64,000 bases of DNA from Allobosea sp. BH3 (GCF_025499465.1 NZ_JAIMCA010000005.1:248001-312000); one strand, 5' to 3'. Counted from the stretch's first letter, positions 34,305-45,465 are shown. Translations and numbers: made by a program. Notes: a model not told the origin generated them from the letters alone.

Positions 34305-36590
34305 TCACCCCCCGATATTGAACGACGCCAGCGCCGCCATGTTGACGATGTCGGAGTCCTTCGCGCCGAGCGGCACGATCTGCACCGGCTTGTCGAGGCC
34401 GACGATCAGCGGGCCGATAACGGTCGCGCCGCCGAGCTCCTGCAGCAGCTTGGTCGAGATCGAGGCCGAATGGAACGCCGGCATGACCAGCACGTTCGCC
34501 GGCCCGGTCAGCCGGCAGAACGGATATTGGCTCATGATGTCGCGATTGAGCGCCACATCCGCCGCCATCTCGCCGTCATACTCGAAATCGACGCGCTGGG
34601 CGTCAAGCAGCTTCACCGCCTCGCGCACCTTCTCCGAGCGCTCGCCGGGCGGATGGCCGAAGCTGGAGAAGGCCAGCATCGCGACCTTGGGCTCGTAGCC
34701 GAGGCGTCGCCCGACGCCGGCCGCCTCGATGGCGATCTCGGCGAGTTGCTGCGCGGTCGGCATCTCGGTGATCGCAGTGTCGGCGACCAGCACCGTGCGG
34801 TCCCGCGAGATCACGACCGAGACGCCGATCAGCCGGTGCCCCGGCTTCTCGTCGATGACGCGCCGGACTTCCTCCAGTGCGATCGAGTAGTTGCGGGTCA
34901 CGCCGGTCACCATCGCGTCGGCATCGCCGAGCGCCACCATCGCCGCGGCGAAGTGGTTGCGATCCTGGTTGATCAGCCGCTGGCAGTCGCGGAAGAGGTA
35001 GCCCTGCCGCTGCAGCCGTTCGTAGAGATACTGCGCATAGGCGGCGTTACGATGCGAGAGCCGCGCGTTCTGGATTTCGATGCCCTTCGCCTCGAGGTCG
35101 ACGCCGAGGAAGGCGGCTGCCTCCTGGATGCGCTCGTCGCGGCCGACCAGGATCGCCTGGCCGAGCCCCTGGCTCACGAAGGAGGCGGCTGCGCGGATGA
35201 CCTGCTCCTCCTCGCCCTCGGCGAAGACGACGCGCTTGGGATAGCGCCGCACGCGCTCGAAGATGCGGTTGAGCGTGCCGGCGATCGGGTCCCGCCGCGC
35301 CGAGAGCTGCGCCTTGTAGGCCTTGGTGTCGACGATCGGCTTGCCGGCGACGCCGGTGTCCATTGCCGCCTGCGCCACCGCCATCGGCACGACATGGATC
35401 AGCCGCGGATCGAAGGGCACGGGGATGATGTAATCCTTGCCGTAGCGCGGCCGGGCGCCCTGATAGGCGGCGGCCACCTCGTCCGGCACGTCCTCGCGGG
35501 CGAGCGCCGCCAGCGATTCGGCTGCGGCGATCTTCATCTCCATGTTGATGGTGTTGGCGCGCACGTCGAGCGCGCCGCGGAAGATGTAGGGGAAGCCCAG
35601 GACGTTGTTGACCTGGTTGGGATAGTCCGAGCGGCCCGTCGCCATGATGGCGTCGTCGCGGATGGCCGCGACCTCCTCCGGTGTGATCTCCGGGTCGGGA
35701 TTGGCCATGGCGAAGATGATCGGGTTCGGCGCCATCGAGGCGACCATCTCCCGCGTCACGGCGCCCTTCTGCGACAGGCCGAAGAAGGCGTCCGCGCCCT
35801 CCATCGCCTGCGCCAGCGTGCGCCGGTCGGTGATCGCGGCATGGGCCGATTTCCACTGGTTCATGCCCTCGGTGCGGCCTTGGTAGATCACGCCCTTGGT
35901 GTCGCAGAGGATGACGTTGTCGGGCTTGAAGCCCATCGCCTTGAGGAGTTCCGTGCAGGCGATGGCCGCCGCGCCGGCGCCGTTGATGACGAGCTTCGTC
36001 GACTTGATGTCGCGCCCCGTCAGGTCGAGCGCATTGATCAGGCCGGCGGCCGCGATGATCGCCGTGCCGTGCTGGTCGTCATGGAAGACGGGGATGTCCA
36101 TCAGCTCGCGCAGGCGCTGCTCGATGATGAAGCACTCCGGCGCCTTGATATCCTCGAGGTTGATGCCGCCGAAGGAGGGGCCGAGATAGCGCACGGCCTC
36201 GATGAACTTGTCCGGGTCCTCCGTATCGATCTCGAGGTCGATCGAGTCGACGTCGGCGAAGCGCTTGAACAGGACGGCCTTGCCCTCCATCACCGGCTTC
36301 GAGGCGAGCGCGCCGAGATTGCCGAGGCCGAGGATCGCGGTGCCGTTGGTGATGACGGCGACGAGGTTCGAGCGCGTGGTGTAGTCGTAGGCGCGGGACG
36401 GGTCCTCGGCGATCGCCAGGACCGGGACCGCCACGCCGGGCGAATAGGCGAGCGAGAGGTCCCGCTGCGTCGCCATCGGCTTGGTCGGCACCACCTCCAG
36501 CTTGCCGGGCCGGCCCTGTGAATGGAAGAGAAGTGCCTCCTGATCCGTGAAGGTCGGACGGGCGCGTTTGTTCGTCGGCTGGTTGGTCAT
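34305..36590 (-). CDS. maeB: NADP-dependent malic enzyme with phosphotransacetylase-like C-domain
   Basis: Decarboxylates malate to pyruvate, supplying NADPH and pyruvate during growth on C4 acids. The 761-residue hybrid has a malic-enzyme half (residues 1 to about 430: [54 protein letters not shown]) and a phosphotransacetylase-like half (from about 435: [40 protein letters not shown]). In known MaeB proteins the C-domain is regulatory, binding acetyl-CoA, not catalytic. Length is normal. It is monocistronic. Confidence 0.95.
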   Translation of the reverse strand: MTNQPTNKRARPTFTDQEALLFHSQGRPGKLEVVPTKPMATQRDLSLAYSPGVAVPVLAIAEDPSRAYDYTTRSNLVAVITNGTAILGLGNLGALASKPVMEGKAVLFKRFADVDSIDLEIDTEDPDKFIEAVRYLGPSFGGINLEDIKAPECFIIEQRLRELMDIPVFHDDQHGTAIIAAAGLINALDLTGRDIKSTKLVINGAGAAAIACTELLKAMGFKPDNVILCDTKGVIYQGRTEGMNQWKSAHAAITDRRTLAQAMEGADAFFGLSQKGAVTREMVASMAPNPIIFAMANPDPEITPEEVAAIRDDAIMATGRSDYPNQVNNVLGFPYIFRGALDVRANTINMEMKIAAAESLAALAREDVPDEVAAAYQGARPRYGKDYIIPVPFDPRLIHVVPMAVAQAAMDTGVAGKPIVDTKAYKAQLSARRDPIAGTLNRIFERVRRYPKRVVFAEGEEEQVIRAAASFVSQGLGQAILVGRDERIQEAAAFLGVDLEAKGIEIQNARLSHRNAAYAQYLYERLQRQGYLFRDCQRLINQDRNHFAAAMVALGDADAMVTGVTRNYSIALEEVRRVIDEKPGHRLIGVSVVISRDRTVLVADTAITEMPTAQQLAEIAIEAAGVGRRLGYEPKVAMLAFSSFGHPPGERSEKVREAVKLLDAQRVDFEYDGEMAADVALNRDIMSQYPFCRLTGPANVLVMPAFHSASISTKLLQELGGATVIGPLIVGLDKPVQIVPLGAKDSDIVNMAALASFNIGG

Positions 36591-36719
36591 CAGGGCGGTC
36601 TTTTCTTGTGCGTTTCCTCGCGGGCGCCGACCATACGGTGCCGCGGCGGCAGATCACAAGCGGCGCGGTTTCATAGGACCCTTGCCGCAGGGGGCGAGGT
36701 TCCGCAAAGGCCGGGGAGG

Positions 36720-38555
36720 CTAGAAGCGGTTGCGGACGCTGCGGACGAACTCGCCGACATAGCGGTCGAGCGCCTCGGTCTGCTCGTCGACCTTGCGCGC
36801 GGCCTCAGCGACATGGATCGCGGCATCGCCCGTGACGCGCGCTTCCGCGCCGACCGCGCCGACATTGGCGGTGACGGCGTCGGCGTTGAACGCGACCGCC
36901 TGCGCATCGGCTGCGATGGTCGAGGCGATGTCGGCCTGGCGGCTGACGACGGAGGCGATCGTGCCCGAGGTCTGCTCGATCGTCGTCATCGTGTCTTCGA
37001 TATGCGCCACGGCCTCGAAGGCGGTGGAGGCGGCGGTGCGGATGTCGGCTAGCGTTTCGGCGATGTCGCGCGTCGCCTTCTGGGTCTGCTCGGCGAGGTT
37101 CTTCACCTCGCCCGCCACCACGGCGAAGCCGCGGCCGGCAGCGCCGGCGCGCGCCGCCTCGATCGTGGCGTTGAGCGCCAGCAGATTGGTGCGGGCCGCG
37201 ATCTCCTCGATGAAATCGAGCACGGCGCGGACCTTGTCGGCGGCCTCCGTCAATCCGGCGACGTCGCTGCGCGTGCTGCGGACATAGCGTGCGGCGGCCC
37301 GCACCGTCTCGTCGGCATGCTGCGTCTGGCGGGTCAGCTCGCGGATCGAGGCCTCGATCTCCTCGGCCGCGATCGCCACGCTGCTGACGCGCTGCGAGGC
37401 GCTTCCCGCTTCCTTCGTCACGCCCTCGGCGCGCTGGGTCGTCTTGTTGGCGCTTTCGACCATCTGGTTCGCGGCCTCGTGCATGCCATGCATCGAGGCG
37501 CCGACATCCCAGAGCGCCTTGCCGACGGTGCGCTCCAGATCGCCGGCCAGCTCGTCGAGCGCGGCCTTGCGCAGGGTCTCGATCTCGGCACGCCGGGTCT
37601 CCAGCGATTTCTCGGCGGTGACGTCGAGCAGGATGCCGTCCCAGATCACCGTGCCGTCGGCCACGTTGCGGCGCGTCGCATCCGTTCGCAGCCAGACTGT
37701 CGTGCCGTCGACGCCCGGATATCGGGCTTCGAACCGCCAGATCTTCGCCGCGGGGTCGAGCTGTCGCAGCGCCTCGTCGAAGCGCAGCTTGTCTTCCGGA
37801 AGCATCTTGCCGGTCCAGACACTCGGATCGCGTTCGACATCGGCCTGCTCGAGGCCGAGCAGCCTGTCGAGGAAATAGGATGCGAACTTGAAGCGCAGCA
37901 CGCCGTCCGGCGTCATGATGCGCTGATAAAGCGTGCCCGGCGCCCGCGAGACCAGCACATCGAGGCGGTAGGCGGTCTCGCGCCGTTCCGCATCCTTCAG
38001 CAGGATCAGCGCGCCGAGCACGGTGCCGGTCACGTTCACGAACATGGTGGTCGACAAGGCATCGCGGAGGAAACCGGTGGTGTCGACATGTGCCGGCAGG
38101 AAGGGGATGGGCGGCAGCAGGACCAGAGCCGCGCCGATCGCCATCGCCACGACGTCGAACGAGGACAGCGTCCGGCGGCGATATTGGGCGTGGAGATGCA
38201 CCGCATATCCGACGAGGCCGCTGAGCACGATCCCGACGATGCCGAGCACGTAGCTCCCGCCCAGGAAATAGCGGTAGCAGGCCAGCGGAACCGTCGTCAC
38301 GAGCATCGCCAGGGGGCCGCCGAACGCACTCGCCAGCAGCACGCTGGTGTTGCGCGAATCGATCATGATGCCGGTGTCGAGCTTCACCGGATTCGTCATG
38401 CCGCAGAGGCCGGCGATGGCGAAGATCGCTCCGATCGCGGCCGAACGCAGCAATGTGGGCCGGTCGATCCGATGCAGGATGGCTGTCAGGGCCAGCGCCG
38501 CCAGCAGCACGAAAGACAGGCTGCTGATGAGGTGGGCGAGAAGCGACATGGGCAT
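36720..38555 (-). CDS. Methyl-accepting chemotaxis protein with 5TMR-LYT-like sensor and PAS domain
   Basis: A 611-residue chemoreceptor. The N-terminal third is a multi-helix membrane sensor with [20 protein letters not shown] and [22 protein letters not shown], the pattern of 5TMR-LYT domains. A PAS-like domain follows (residues 220-330, [18 protein letters not shown] ... [13 protein letters not shown]), then the signalling domain with the hairpin tip [20 protein letters not shown] and [21 protein letters not shown] 38555 is chosen; a TTG at 38591 is in frame. It is divergent from mutS across a 95-base region with a perfect palindrome. Ligand unknown. Confidence 0.87.
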   Translation of the reverse strand: MPMSLLAHLISSLSFVLLAALALTAILHRIDRPTLLRSAAIGAIFAIAGLCGMTNPVKLDTGIMIDSRNTSVLLASAFGGPLAMLVTTVPLACYRYFLGGSYVLGIVGIVLSGLVGYAVHLHAQYRRRTLSSFDVVAMAIGAALVLLPPIPFLPAHVDTTGFLRDALSTTMFVNVTGTVLGALILLKDAERRETAYRLDVLVSRAPGTLYQRIMTPDGVLRFKFASYFLDRLLGLEQADVERDPSVWTGKMLPEDKLRFDEALRQLDPAAKIWRFEARYPGVDGTTVWLRTDATRRNVADGTVIWDGILLDVTAEKSLETRRAEIETLRKAALDELAGDLERTVGKALWDVGASMHGMHEAANQMVESANKTTQRAEGVTKEAGSASQRVSSVAIAAEEIEASIRELTRQTQHADETVRAAARYVRSTRSDVAGLTEAADKVRAVLDFIEEIAARTNLLALNATIEAARAGAAGRGFAVVAGEVKNLAEQTQKATRDIAETLADIRTAASTAFEAVAHIEDTMTTIEQTSGTIASVVSRQADIASTIAADAQAVAFNADAVTANVGAVGAEARVTGDAAIHVAEAARKVDEQTEALDRYVGEFVRSVRNRF

Positions 38556-38584
38556 CCGGATGCTTAATGACCCGCCAAGCTTGC

Positions 38585-38601
38585 CTTTCAATTGTTGAAA
38601 G
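38585..38601. promoter_or_regulatory. Operator-like palindrome between mcp and mutS
   Basis: CTTTCAA-TTG-TTGAAAG, a perfect 7-base inverted repeat centred between two divergent starts (38555 and 38651). Confidence 0.4.
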
Positions 38602-38650
38602 CTGTCCTAACGGATGGCCTCTTCTGCGCTTTTTGCTAGCGTGCGCGCCG

Positions 38651-41377
38651 ATGCGCCACAGTCCTCCCAGTGAAGTCACCCCTGTCGCCGCGCCGGCCGC
38701 GACGCCCGAGCGCGTCACGCCGATGATGGCGCAGTACATGGAGATCAAGGCGGCCAATCCCGACAGCCTGCTGTTCTACCGGATGGGCGATTTCTACGAG
38801 CTGTTCTTCACGGATGCCGAGATCGCCTCTCGCACGCTCGGCATCGTGCTGACCAAGCGCGGCAAGCATCAGGGCGACGACATCCCGATGTGCGGCGTGC
38901 CGGTCGAGCGCGCCGACGACTATCTCCAGCGCCTCATCGCCGCCGGCCACCGCGTTGCCGTCTGCGAGCAGACCGAGGACCCGGCCGAGGCCAAGAAGCG
39001 CGGCGCCAAATCGGTGGTGAAGCGCGATGTGGTGCGGCTCGTCACACCCGGCACCATCACCGAGGAGCGGCTGCTGGAGCCCGGCCGCGCGAGCCTGCTC
39101 TTAGCCGTGGCACGCCGCAAGACCGGTGAGGCGGCGGCGCTCTACGGGCTTGCGGCCATCGACATCTCGACCGGACGCTTCACCGTGATGGAGGCGCCGC
39201 AGGAGCGGCTCGCCATCGAGTTCTCGCGGCTCGAGCCCCGCGAGATCGTCTGCCCCGACGCGATCCATGACGACCCGGAGCTCAGAGAGTTCTGGCGCGA
39301 TATCGCGGTGCCGGTGACCCCGCTCGCCCGCGACGGGCTCGATGCGGCGTCCGCCGAACGGCGGCTCAAGGAGTTCTTCGGCGTCGCAACGCTCGATGCC
39401 TTCGGCGCCTTCAGCCGGGCGGAGATCGCGGCAGCGGGCGCGGCGCTCGCCTATGTCGAGCGCACGCAGCTCGGCGCGCGGCCGCCGCTTTCGGCCCCGG
39501 TGCGCGATGCGGGCTCGGCGACGATGCTCATCGACGCCGCCACCCGCGCCAACCTCGAGCTGACGCGCACGCTGGGTGGCGAACGTCAGGGCAGCCTGCT
39601 CGCCGTTATCGACCGCACGGTGACGCCGGGCGGCGCGCGCCTGCTGGCCGAGCGTCTGGCCGGCCCGCTGACCGATCCCGCCGCCATCGCGGCGCGGCAC
39701 GATGCCGTCGAGCTGCTGGCTGCCGAAGTCGGCCTGCGCGAGGATCTGCGGCAGGCTCTCGCGAAGGTGCCGGACGTGGCGCGCGCGCTGGCGCGGCTTT
39801 CGCTCGACCGGGGCGGCCCGCGCGATCTCGCCGCCCTCGGCGCGGGGCTCTCAGCTGCCCGCGAGATCGCCGCGCTGCTGGTTCGGCGCGGCGAATTGCC
39901 GGCGGAGCTAGGGCGCGCGATGCGTGCGCTCGGCGACAGCGATCCGGACCTGCCGGTGAGGCTCGATGCGACGCTGGCGGAGGAATTGCCGCTCAATCGC
40001 CGCGACGGCCGCTTCGTCCGCGAAGGCCATGACGCAGGCCTCGACGAGCTGCGCTTGCTCCAGGTCGATTCGCGCAAGGTCATCGCCCAGCTTCAGGCAC
40101 GCTATGCGGCCGAGACCGGCTGCCGGACGCTGCGCATCAAGCACAACGCCATGCTCGGCTATTTCGTCGAGGTGCCGCAGGCGGTTGGCGAGGATTTCCT
40201 GAAGGAACCCTGGCGGGCGGTCTTCGTGCACCGGCAGACCATGTCGGATGCGATGCGCTTCTCCTCCGTCGAGCTCGGCGAGCTCGAAGCCAAGATCGCG
40301 TCTGCCGCCGACCGGGCGCTGAAGCTTGAACTGGCGATCTTCGCCGCCTTGACCGAGGCGGTTCTGGCGCAGGCGGAGCCGATCAAGGCCGTGGCGCTGG
40401 CGCTGGCCGAGCTGGACGTCGCCGCGGCACTGGCCGATCTCGCGACGCGCGAGGGCTGGAGCCGCCCCGTGGTCGATGAAGGCCTGTCCTTCACCATCGA
40501 GGGAGGCCGCCATCCGGTGGTCGAGGCCGCGCTGAAGCGCGACGGCAAGCCCTTCGTCGCCAACGACACCGAGCTCTCACCGCCCGCCACAGAGGCGAAA
40601 GGCGGGCGCATCTGCCTGATCACCGGCCCGAACATGGCCGGTAAGTCGACCTTCCTGCGCCAGAATGCGCTGATCGCCGTGCTCGCCCAGATGGGCTCCT
40701 TCGTGCCGGCGGCGAAGGCGCAGATCGGCATTGTCGACCGGCTGTTCTCCCGCGTCGGCGCTGCCGACGATCTGGCGCGCGGCCGCTCGACCTTCATGGT
40801 CGAGATGGTCGAGACCGCGGCGATCCTGAACCAGGCCGGCCCGCATGCGCTGGTCATCCTCGACGAGATCGGCCGCGGCACCGCGACCTTCGACGGCCTT
40901 TCGATCGCCTGGGCCGCGATCGAGCATCTGCATGAGATCAACCGCTGCCGCAGCCTCTTCGCCACGCACTACCATGAGCTGACGGCGCTGGGAGACAGGC
41001 TCGACCGCGTCGCCAACGCGACGGTCCGCGTCACCGAATGGAAGGGCGAGGTCGTCTTCCTGCACGAGGTCGTGCCGGGCGCGGCCGATCGCTCCTACGG
41101 CATCCAGGTCGCCAAGCTCGCGGGCCTCCCGCCGGCTGTCGTCGAGCGTGCTCGCGCGATCCTCGGCGAACTGGAGAAGACCGAGCGCGAGAAGCCGGTC
41201 GCCTCGCTGGTCGACGATCTGCCGCTCTTCGCCGCCCCTGTGCGCCGCCCGGCTCCCGTCGCCGCCGAGGTCGAGGACGCTGACGGCCTGCGCGAGGCTT
41301 TGTCCGGCATCGATCCCGACGAGATGACCCCGCGCGAGGCGCTGGAAGTGCTCTACCGGTTGAAGGGGCTGGCCTGA
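38651..41377 (+). CDS. mutS: DNA mismatch repair protein MutS
   Basis: Recognises mismatches and recruits MutL. The 908 residues have all MutS domains: the mismatch-binding FYE motif ([11 protein letters not shown], near residue 45), core and clamp, Walker [15 protein letters not shown], Walker [21 protein letters not shown], and the ATHYHEL segment; the C-terminal tail ends in the short dimer/tetramer region ([17 protein letters not shown]). The start at 38651 gives a short Pro/Ala N-extension; the frame is open 28 codons upstream without a ribosome binding site. Confidence 0.98.
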   Translation: MRHSPPSEVTPVAAPAATPERVTPMMAQYMEIKAANPDSLLFYRMGDFYELFFTDAEIASRTLGIVLTKRGKHQGDDIPMCGVPVERADDYLQRLIAAGHRVAVCEQTEDPAEAKKRGAKSVVKRDVVRLVTPGTITEERLLEPGRASLLLAVARRKTGEAAALYGLAAIDISTGRFTVMEAPQERLAIEFSRLEPREIVCPDAIHDDPELREFWRDIAVPVTPLARDGLDAASAERRLKEFFGVATLDAFGAFSRAEIAAAGAALAYVERTQLGARPPLSAPVRDAGSATMLIDAATRANLELTRTLGGERQGSLLAVIDRTVTPGGARLLAERLAGPLTDPAAIAARHDAVELLAAEVGLREDLRQALAKVPDVARALARLSLDRGGPRDLAALGAGLSAAREIAALLVRRGELPAELGRAMRALGDSDPDLPVRLDATLAEELPLNRRDGRFVREGHDAGLDELRLLQVDSRKVIAQLQARYAAETGCRTLRIKHNAMLGYFVEVPQAVGEDFLKEPWRAVFVHRQTMSDAMRFSSVELGELEAKIASAADRALKLELAIFAALTEAVLAQAEPIKAVALALAELDVAAALADLATREGWSRPVVDEGLSFTIEGGRHPVVEAALKRDGKPFVANDTELSPPATEAKGGRICLITGPNMAGKSTFLRQNALIAVLAQMGSFVPAAKAQIGIVDRLFSRVGAADDLARGRSTFMVEMVETAAILNQAGPHALVILDEIGRGTATFDGLSIAWAAIEHLHEINRCRSLFATHYHELTALGDRLDRVANATVRVTEWKGEVVFLHEVVPGAADRSYGIQVAKLAGLPPAVVERARAILGELEKTEREKPVASLVDDLPLFAAPVRRPAPVAAEVEDADGLREALSGIDPDEMTPREALEVLYRLKGLA

Positions 41378-41395
41378 GGGCGCCGGAAACACGCC

Positions 41396-41433
41396 GTCAT
41401 CCCGGGTCTGCGCTTCGCGCCGCCCGGGATGAC
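41396..41433. repeat. Terminator-like palindrome behind mutS
   Basis: GTCATCCCGGG (41396-41406) and CCCGGGATGAC (41423-41433) are perfect inverted arms between the convergent mutS and NlpC/P60 genes. The GTCAT/ATGAC ends match the R3 family. Confidence 0.7.
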
Positions 41434-41441
41434 CGTGCTCT

Positions 41442-42299
41442 CTATTTCAGCCGCTTGATGCTGGTGATGGCGCCGAAGCTCTTGTCGCGGATGCGGTCGC
41501 GCGCTTCGCGCAAGGGCTCGCGGTGGACGCTCATCGAATGGCCGCTGGCGTGGAGCAGCGTGTCGGGGTCGGTCAGGATGCCGACATGGCCCTTCCAGAA
41601 GACGAGGTCGCCGCGCTTCAGGCCGGACAGGCTCTCGTCGAAAGGCACAGGCATGCCGAGCCCTGCCTCCAGCATGTCGGAATCGCGGGGGGCGGCGATG
41701 CCGGCGGCACTGAGCGCAAGCTGCGTCAGCCCTGAGCAGTCGAGTCCGAGGCTGGTCTTGCCGCCCCAGAGATAGGGCACGCCGAGGAAGCGCTCGGCCA
41801 CCGCGACGAAATCGGCCTCATGGCTGTCGACCGGCGCCAGATGCGCCGCGAAGACATGGCCGCCATCGCCCAGCACCGCGAAATCGCCCTTCATCTCGAC
41901 GACAGCCACGGCCGCGCCCAGCGAGAGAGCGGCAAGCGGCGGCAGTTTGATCGAGGCGCCGGGATAGACGAAGGTCCGGAGCGCCGCGACGCGATGGGTG
42001 GGCGCGGGCACGCCCGGTCGCAAGGCGTCGTCCGGCAGGTAGCCGACATAGCCGTCGCCCGCGAGCTGGACCCAGGCCCAGCCCTCCTCGCTCTCATAGA
42101 CCTGCACCAGCTCTCCGGCGAGCGCTTCGGTATCGAGCGGCGCATCTGGTCGCGGCTCGCGCCGAAGCGGCGCGGAGGGCGCGACCACGCGCATCGGCTG
42201 CGGATCGGTGAAGCGGGCAGCCTCGACCAGCCCCGCCAGGTGGCGCGCGGCGAGATCGGGGCGGAAGGCGGTGATGCGGCGGTCGGGAATCGCGGTCAT
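41442..42299 (-). CDS. NlpC/P60 family cysteine peptidase with SH3 domains
   Basis: A 285-residue gamma-D-glutamyl-L-diamino acid peptidase-like protein that cleaves peptidoglycan stem peptides. Residues about 40-150 form bacterial SH3-like domains (LVQVYESEEGWAWVQL); the C-terminal NlpC/P60 domain has the catalytic Cys in SLGLDCSGLTQLAL, His in GHVGILTD and a third polar residue in LLHASGHSMSV. There is no signal peptide, so it may act on imported muropeptides in the cytoplasm. It is third in an aminopeptidase-MarR-NlpC cluster, a combination that suggests muropeptide recycling; this is an inference. Confidence 0.9.
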   Translation of the reverse strand: MTAIPDRRITAFRPDLAARHLAGLVEAARFTDPQPMRVVAPSAPLRREPRPDAPLDTEALAGELVQVYESEEGWAWVQLAGDGYVGYLPDDALRPGVPAPTHRVAALRTFVYPGASIKLPPLAALSLGAAVAVVEMKGDFAVLGDGGHVFAAHLAPVDSHEADFVAVAERFLGVPYLWGGKTSLGLDCSGLTQLALSAAGIAAPRDSDMLEAGLGMPVPFDESLSGLKRGDLVFWKGHVGILTDPDTLLHASGHSMSVHREPLREARDRIRDKSFGAITSIKRLK

Positions 42300-42329
42300 G
42301 GCGGCAATCTAGAGCTTTCGGCTTGGTCC

Positions 42330-42431
42330 GTCATTCTCGGGCGGAGCGAAGCGCAGACCCGAGAATCGCAGGCAGGACGAGGCGCCCGAGCCTTCTTCGG
42401 CAGGAGATGCTCGGGTCGAACCGGAGCATGA
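42330..42431. repeat. Composite intergenic palindrome element, family R3, reverse orientation
   Basis: GTCATTCTCGGGCGGAGCG pairs with GCAGACCCGAGAAT, and about 40 bases later GAGATGCTCGGGTCGAACCG pairs with CGGAGCAT. The order of parts is reversed relative to 34183-34284. Confidence 0.65.
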
Positions 42432-42444
42432 GGCGCCCTTCGAT

Positions 42445-42798
42445 CTAGCTCGCCCCGATCTCCTTCGCATGCTCCGTCACCAGATCGGCGAGCTTCTCGA
42501 CGGCCAGCGCGCCGGCGACCGTGCGCTGGATCACGACGTTGCGGAGGTCGGCCTCGTCGCGCTTGCGGGTCAGGAGGCCGAGCTTGCCCAGCGTGTCGAG
42601 CGCGCGGGTGATGACGGGCTTGGTCACGCCGAGCTGCTTCGCCAGCCCCCTGACCGTATGCGGCGGCAGTTCGAGATAGACCGTCAGCAGGATCGCGGTC
42701 TGGCGGGCCGAGAGGTCGGCCTCCCCGTCGCGCACCAGATCGAGATGCACCTGCCGCCACAGTCTGAGCGCCTGCGAAGGCCTGATCTCCAGCGGCAT
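42445..42798 (-). CDS. MarR-family transcriptional regulator
   Basis: A 117-residue winged-helix regulator, shorter than most MarR proteins. The helix-turn-helix part is LSARQTAILLTVYLELPPHT, VRGLAKQLGVTKPVITRALD and the wing LGLLTRKRDEADLRNVVIQR. The dimerisation helices at the ends are short, so it may dimerise differently. It lies between the aminopeptidase and the NlpC/P60 genes on the same strand, likely in one transcription unit, and may control that unit. Effector unknown. Confidence 0.85.
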   Translation of the reverse strand: MPLEIRPSQALRLWRQVHLDLVRDGEADLSARQTAILLTVYLELPPHTVRGLAKQLGVTKPVITRALDTLGKLGLLTRKRDEADLRNVVIQRTVAGALAVEKLADLVTEHAKEIGAS

Positions 42799-42897
42799 GA
42801 AGGTGCGGTTCCCGATCGTTACGGGTCCGTATCATTATCCGGCTGCGAGGCCGGCGCAATCGCCTTCGCCGATCAGCCTTAACCGGGCGGCTGCCGA

Positions 42898-44274
42898 TCA
42901 GGCGTAGCGCTGTTTCACCAGGGCGTAAGTCAGCCGCGCGCCCTGGCACTCGCCGCCTTCCGGGCGTCCGGGTTTGGGCGAAGGGTTCCAGCCATAGATG
43001 TCGAAATGCGCGTAGGACGCGGTCTTCTCGACGAAGCGGTTGAGGAAGAGCGCCGCCGTGACCGAGCCCGCCATGCCGCCGCTGGAGACGTGGTTCACAT
43101 CGGCGATCTTGGAATCGAGCATCGCATCGTAGCTCGGCCAGAGCGGCAGCCGCCAGGCGGGGTCGTTCACCGCCATGCCGGTCAGCGAAATCTCGGCCGC
43201 AAGCCCCTCGTCATGGGTGTAGAACGGTGGCAGTTCCGGCCCGAGCGCCGTGCGCGCGGCGCCCGTCAGCGTCGCGAAATCGATCAGCAGCTCCGGAGCC
43301 TCCTCGTCGGCGAGCGCCAGCGCATCGGCCAGGATCAGCCGCCCCTCGGCATCGGTATTGCCGATCTCGACGGACAGCCCCTTGCGGCTCGCTAGCACGT
43401 CGCCGGGGCGGAAGGAGGCGCCGGAAACGGAATTCTCCACCGCCGGCACCAGAAGACGCAGCCTCACGGGCAGCTTCGCCAGCATGATCATCCGCGCCGC
43501 TGCGATGGCAGCCGCCGCGCCGCCCATATCCTTCTTCATCAGCAGCATCGATGAGTCGGGCTTGAGGTTGAGCCCGCCCGTGTCGAAGGCGACCCCCTTG
43601 CCGACGAGCGTGACCTTGGGATGCGCCGGGTCACCCCAACTCAGCTCGACGAGGCGTGGCGCGCGCGGCGAAGCCCGGCCGACCGCATGAATCATCGGGA
43701 AGTTGCGGGCAACTAGATCGTCCCCGACGATGCTGGAGGTGGTCGCGCCACATTCTTCCGCCAGCGCCCGGATCGCGCCTTCGATCTCGGCAGGGCCTAG
43801 ATCGTTCGCCGGGGTGTTGACGAGATCGCGCGCCAGCATGGCCGATTCGGCGATGAGGCTGACCTCCTCCCCATCGGCGCCATTCGGGAGAGAGAGCCGC
43901 GCCCGGGACGGGCTCGGCTTGCGATAGCGGTCGAAACGATAGCCCTGCAGCAGCCAGCCGAGCGCGGCGAGCGCCGGATCGTCGATCTCGCCCTCGAGCC
44001 GGTAGTCGCCGGCCGGTAGCAGCGCAGCGAGACGAGCCGGCGCGAACGGATCTTGCCGCCGGCTGACGGCGCTCCGTCCCAGCAGCACGACGGCGAGCGT
44101 CCCTGCGGTGTCGGGCAGCAGGCAGTGCTGGCCCGGCCGGGCCGCGAAGCCCTGCGCCAGCGCGAAGCTGCGATGGGCAGGAGCTAGCTTCTCCTGCAGC
44201 GCTGGCCAGCTCTCGGCGGAGACGACATGGATCGGAACCGCCGTGGCGGACGCGGTGGTCAGGAGGCTGTGCAC
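42898..44274 (-). CDS. Leucyl aminopeptidase family protein (peptidase M17)
   Basis: A 458-residue dinuclear metallo-aminopeptidase of the M17 family that removes N-terminal residues from peptides in the cytoplasm. Metal ligands and active-site residues are in LVGKGVAFDTGGLNLKPDS, MLLMKKDMGGAAAAIAAA and the family signature NTDAEGRLILADAL. The N-terminal domain is divergent, as usual. It starts the aminopeptidase-MarR-NlpC cluster and is divergent from tadD across 116 bases. Confidence 0.93.
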   Translation of the reverse strand: MHSLLTTASATAVPIHVVSAESWPALQEKLAPAHRSFALAQGFAARPGQHCLLPDTAGTLAVVLLGRSAVSRRQDPFAPARLAALLPAGDYRLEGEIDDPALAALGWLLQGYRFDRYRKPSPSRARLSLPNGADGEEVSLIAESAMLARDLVNTPANDLGPAEIEGAIRALAEECGATTSSIVGDDLVARNFPMIHAVGRASPRAPRLVELSWGDPAHPKVTLVGKGVAFDTGGLNLKPDSSMLLMKKDMGGAAAAIAAARMIMLAKLPVRLRLLVPAVENSVSGASFRPGDVLASRKGLSVEIGNTDAEGRLILADALALADEEAPELLIDFATLTGAARTALGPELPPFYTHDEGLAAEISLTGMAVNDPAWRLPLWPSYDAMLDSKIADVNHVSSGGMAGSVTAALFLNRFVEKTASYAHFDIYGWNPSPKPGRPEGGECQGARLTYALVKQRYA

Positions 44275-44315
44275 GGGCGGCTGATCTGTTCTGGAGCGCG
44301 GGCGGGATCCGCGAA

Positions 44316-44330
44316 TTAAGGATGCATTAG
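44316..44330 (+). promoter_or_regulatory. CtrA-like box upstream of tadD
   Basis: TTAA-GGATGCA-TTAG fits the CtrA full site TTAA-N7-TTAA at 7 of 8 positions. It lies 61 bases before the tadD start. Confidence 0.45.
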
Positions 44331-44390
44331 GGTTAACGCTTTATCACCGGAGGAACCAGACGAACCCGTTGTCGCGAGGCGATCCGGCCA

Positions 44391-45299
44391 ATGCCACTCA
44401 GGACCATGTCTTCCCGGTCGACCTCTGCCCCAAACGCCGCTTCCGTTTCGCCCTCGCTCCGCGTCCGCCGTTTCGGGCTGACGTTCGCGGTCTGCCTCGC
44501 CGCACTCGCAGTGGCCGGCTGCCAGGGGCGAGGCGGCATCGGCGATATCACGGGCTCGATTGGCCGCGCCCAGCCCACCCAGCCCCGGACGGCTGCCGAT
44601 TGGCAGGCCGAGCGCGAGGCATGGGCCAAGCGCTACGATGCCAATCAGAAGAATCGTGACGCCGCCTTCTTCTATGCGCGCGCTCTCCGCGCGCTTGACC
44701 AGAACGCCCAGGCGCTGGCTGTGCTGCAGAACGCCGTCATGGTCCATCAGGACGATCGCGAGATGCTCGGCGCTTATGGCCGCTCGCTCGCCGATAACGG
44801 CCGGCTGCGCGAGGCCGACGAGGTGCTGTCCCGCGCCCACACTCCGGAGCGGCCGGACTGGCGCATCCTCTCCGCGCAGGGCACGGTCGCCGACCAGCTC
44901 GGCGAGCATGATCGCGCCCAGCAGATCTATCAGTCGGCGTTGAAGCTCGCCCCCGGCGAGCCGACGGTGATGTCCAACTATGGCCTGTCGCTTGCCCTCT
45001 CCAAGCGACTGCCGGAAGCCGAGCGTGTCCTCGCCGAGGCTGTCGCGTCCGACCGGGCCGATGTCCGCGTTCGCCAGAACCTCGTGCTGGTGCTCGGGCT
45101 GCAGGGGCGCTTCGGCGAGGCCGAGACGCTGGCGCGGCGCGACCAGAGCCCGGCCGAGGCCGCGGCCACGATCGCCTACCTCAAGCGCAGCGTCAGCCAG
45201 CAGAACAGCTGGGATCTGCTGAAGGGCGGGAAGGGTCGTGCGGCGCCTGCCGCCAAGCCGCCCGTCGCGCGAGCACCGACCGCCGAACCGCGCGGATAA
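44391..45299 (+). CDS. tadD: TadD-like TPR lipoprotein of the Flp pilus locus
   Basis: A 302-residue pilotin-like lipoprotein. After a basic stretch, the hydrophobic segment FGLTFAVCLAALAVAGC carries a lipobox (VAGC). Residues about 75-260 form five to six tetratricopeptide repeats (FYARALRALDQNAQALAVLQ, DWRILSAQGTVADQLGEHDR, NYGLSLALSKRLPEAERVLA). TadD proteins support Flp pilus assembly, probably by helping the secretin. It is convergent with tadC, the far end of the cpa operon. An ATG at 44406 is an alternative start. Confidence 0.87.
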   Translation: MPLRTMSSRSTSAPNAASVSPSLRVRRFGLTFAVCLAALAVAGCQGRGGIGDITGSIGRAQPTQPRTAADWQAEREAWAKRYDANQKNRDAAFFYARALRALDQNAQALAVLQNAVMVHQDDREMLGAYGRSLADNGRLREADEVLSRAHTPERPDWRILSAQGTVADQLGEHDRAQQIYQSALKLAPGEPTVMSNYGLSLALSKRLPEAERVLAEAVASDRADVRVRQNLVLVLGLQGRFGEAETLARRDQSPAEAAATIAYLKRSVSQQNSWDLLKGGKGRAAPAAKPPVARAPTAEPRG

Positions 45300-45315
45300 G
45301 CTGAAGACCCCAGAC

Positions 45316-45420
45316 GTGGTCATTCCGGCTTGACCTGCAGTATCCCGAAGCGTGAGGCGCGCGCCAGCGCCTCTTGCGAGGTCAGGTGCCGGGGGCGCGA
45401 GCCCGGGCATGATGGCATCC
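45316..45420. repeat. Degenerate R3-like element between tadD and tadC
   Basis: GGTCATTCCGGCTTGACCTG and GGGGGCGCGAGCCCGGGCAT retain parts of the R3 core; a GAGGCGCGCGCCAGCGCCTC hairpin lies between them. It separates convergent genes. Confidence 0.45.
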
Positions 45421-45465
45421 AGCTTGGTCGCGGATTCCAGGGGAACCAGCGGGGCTATGCCCCCA

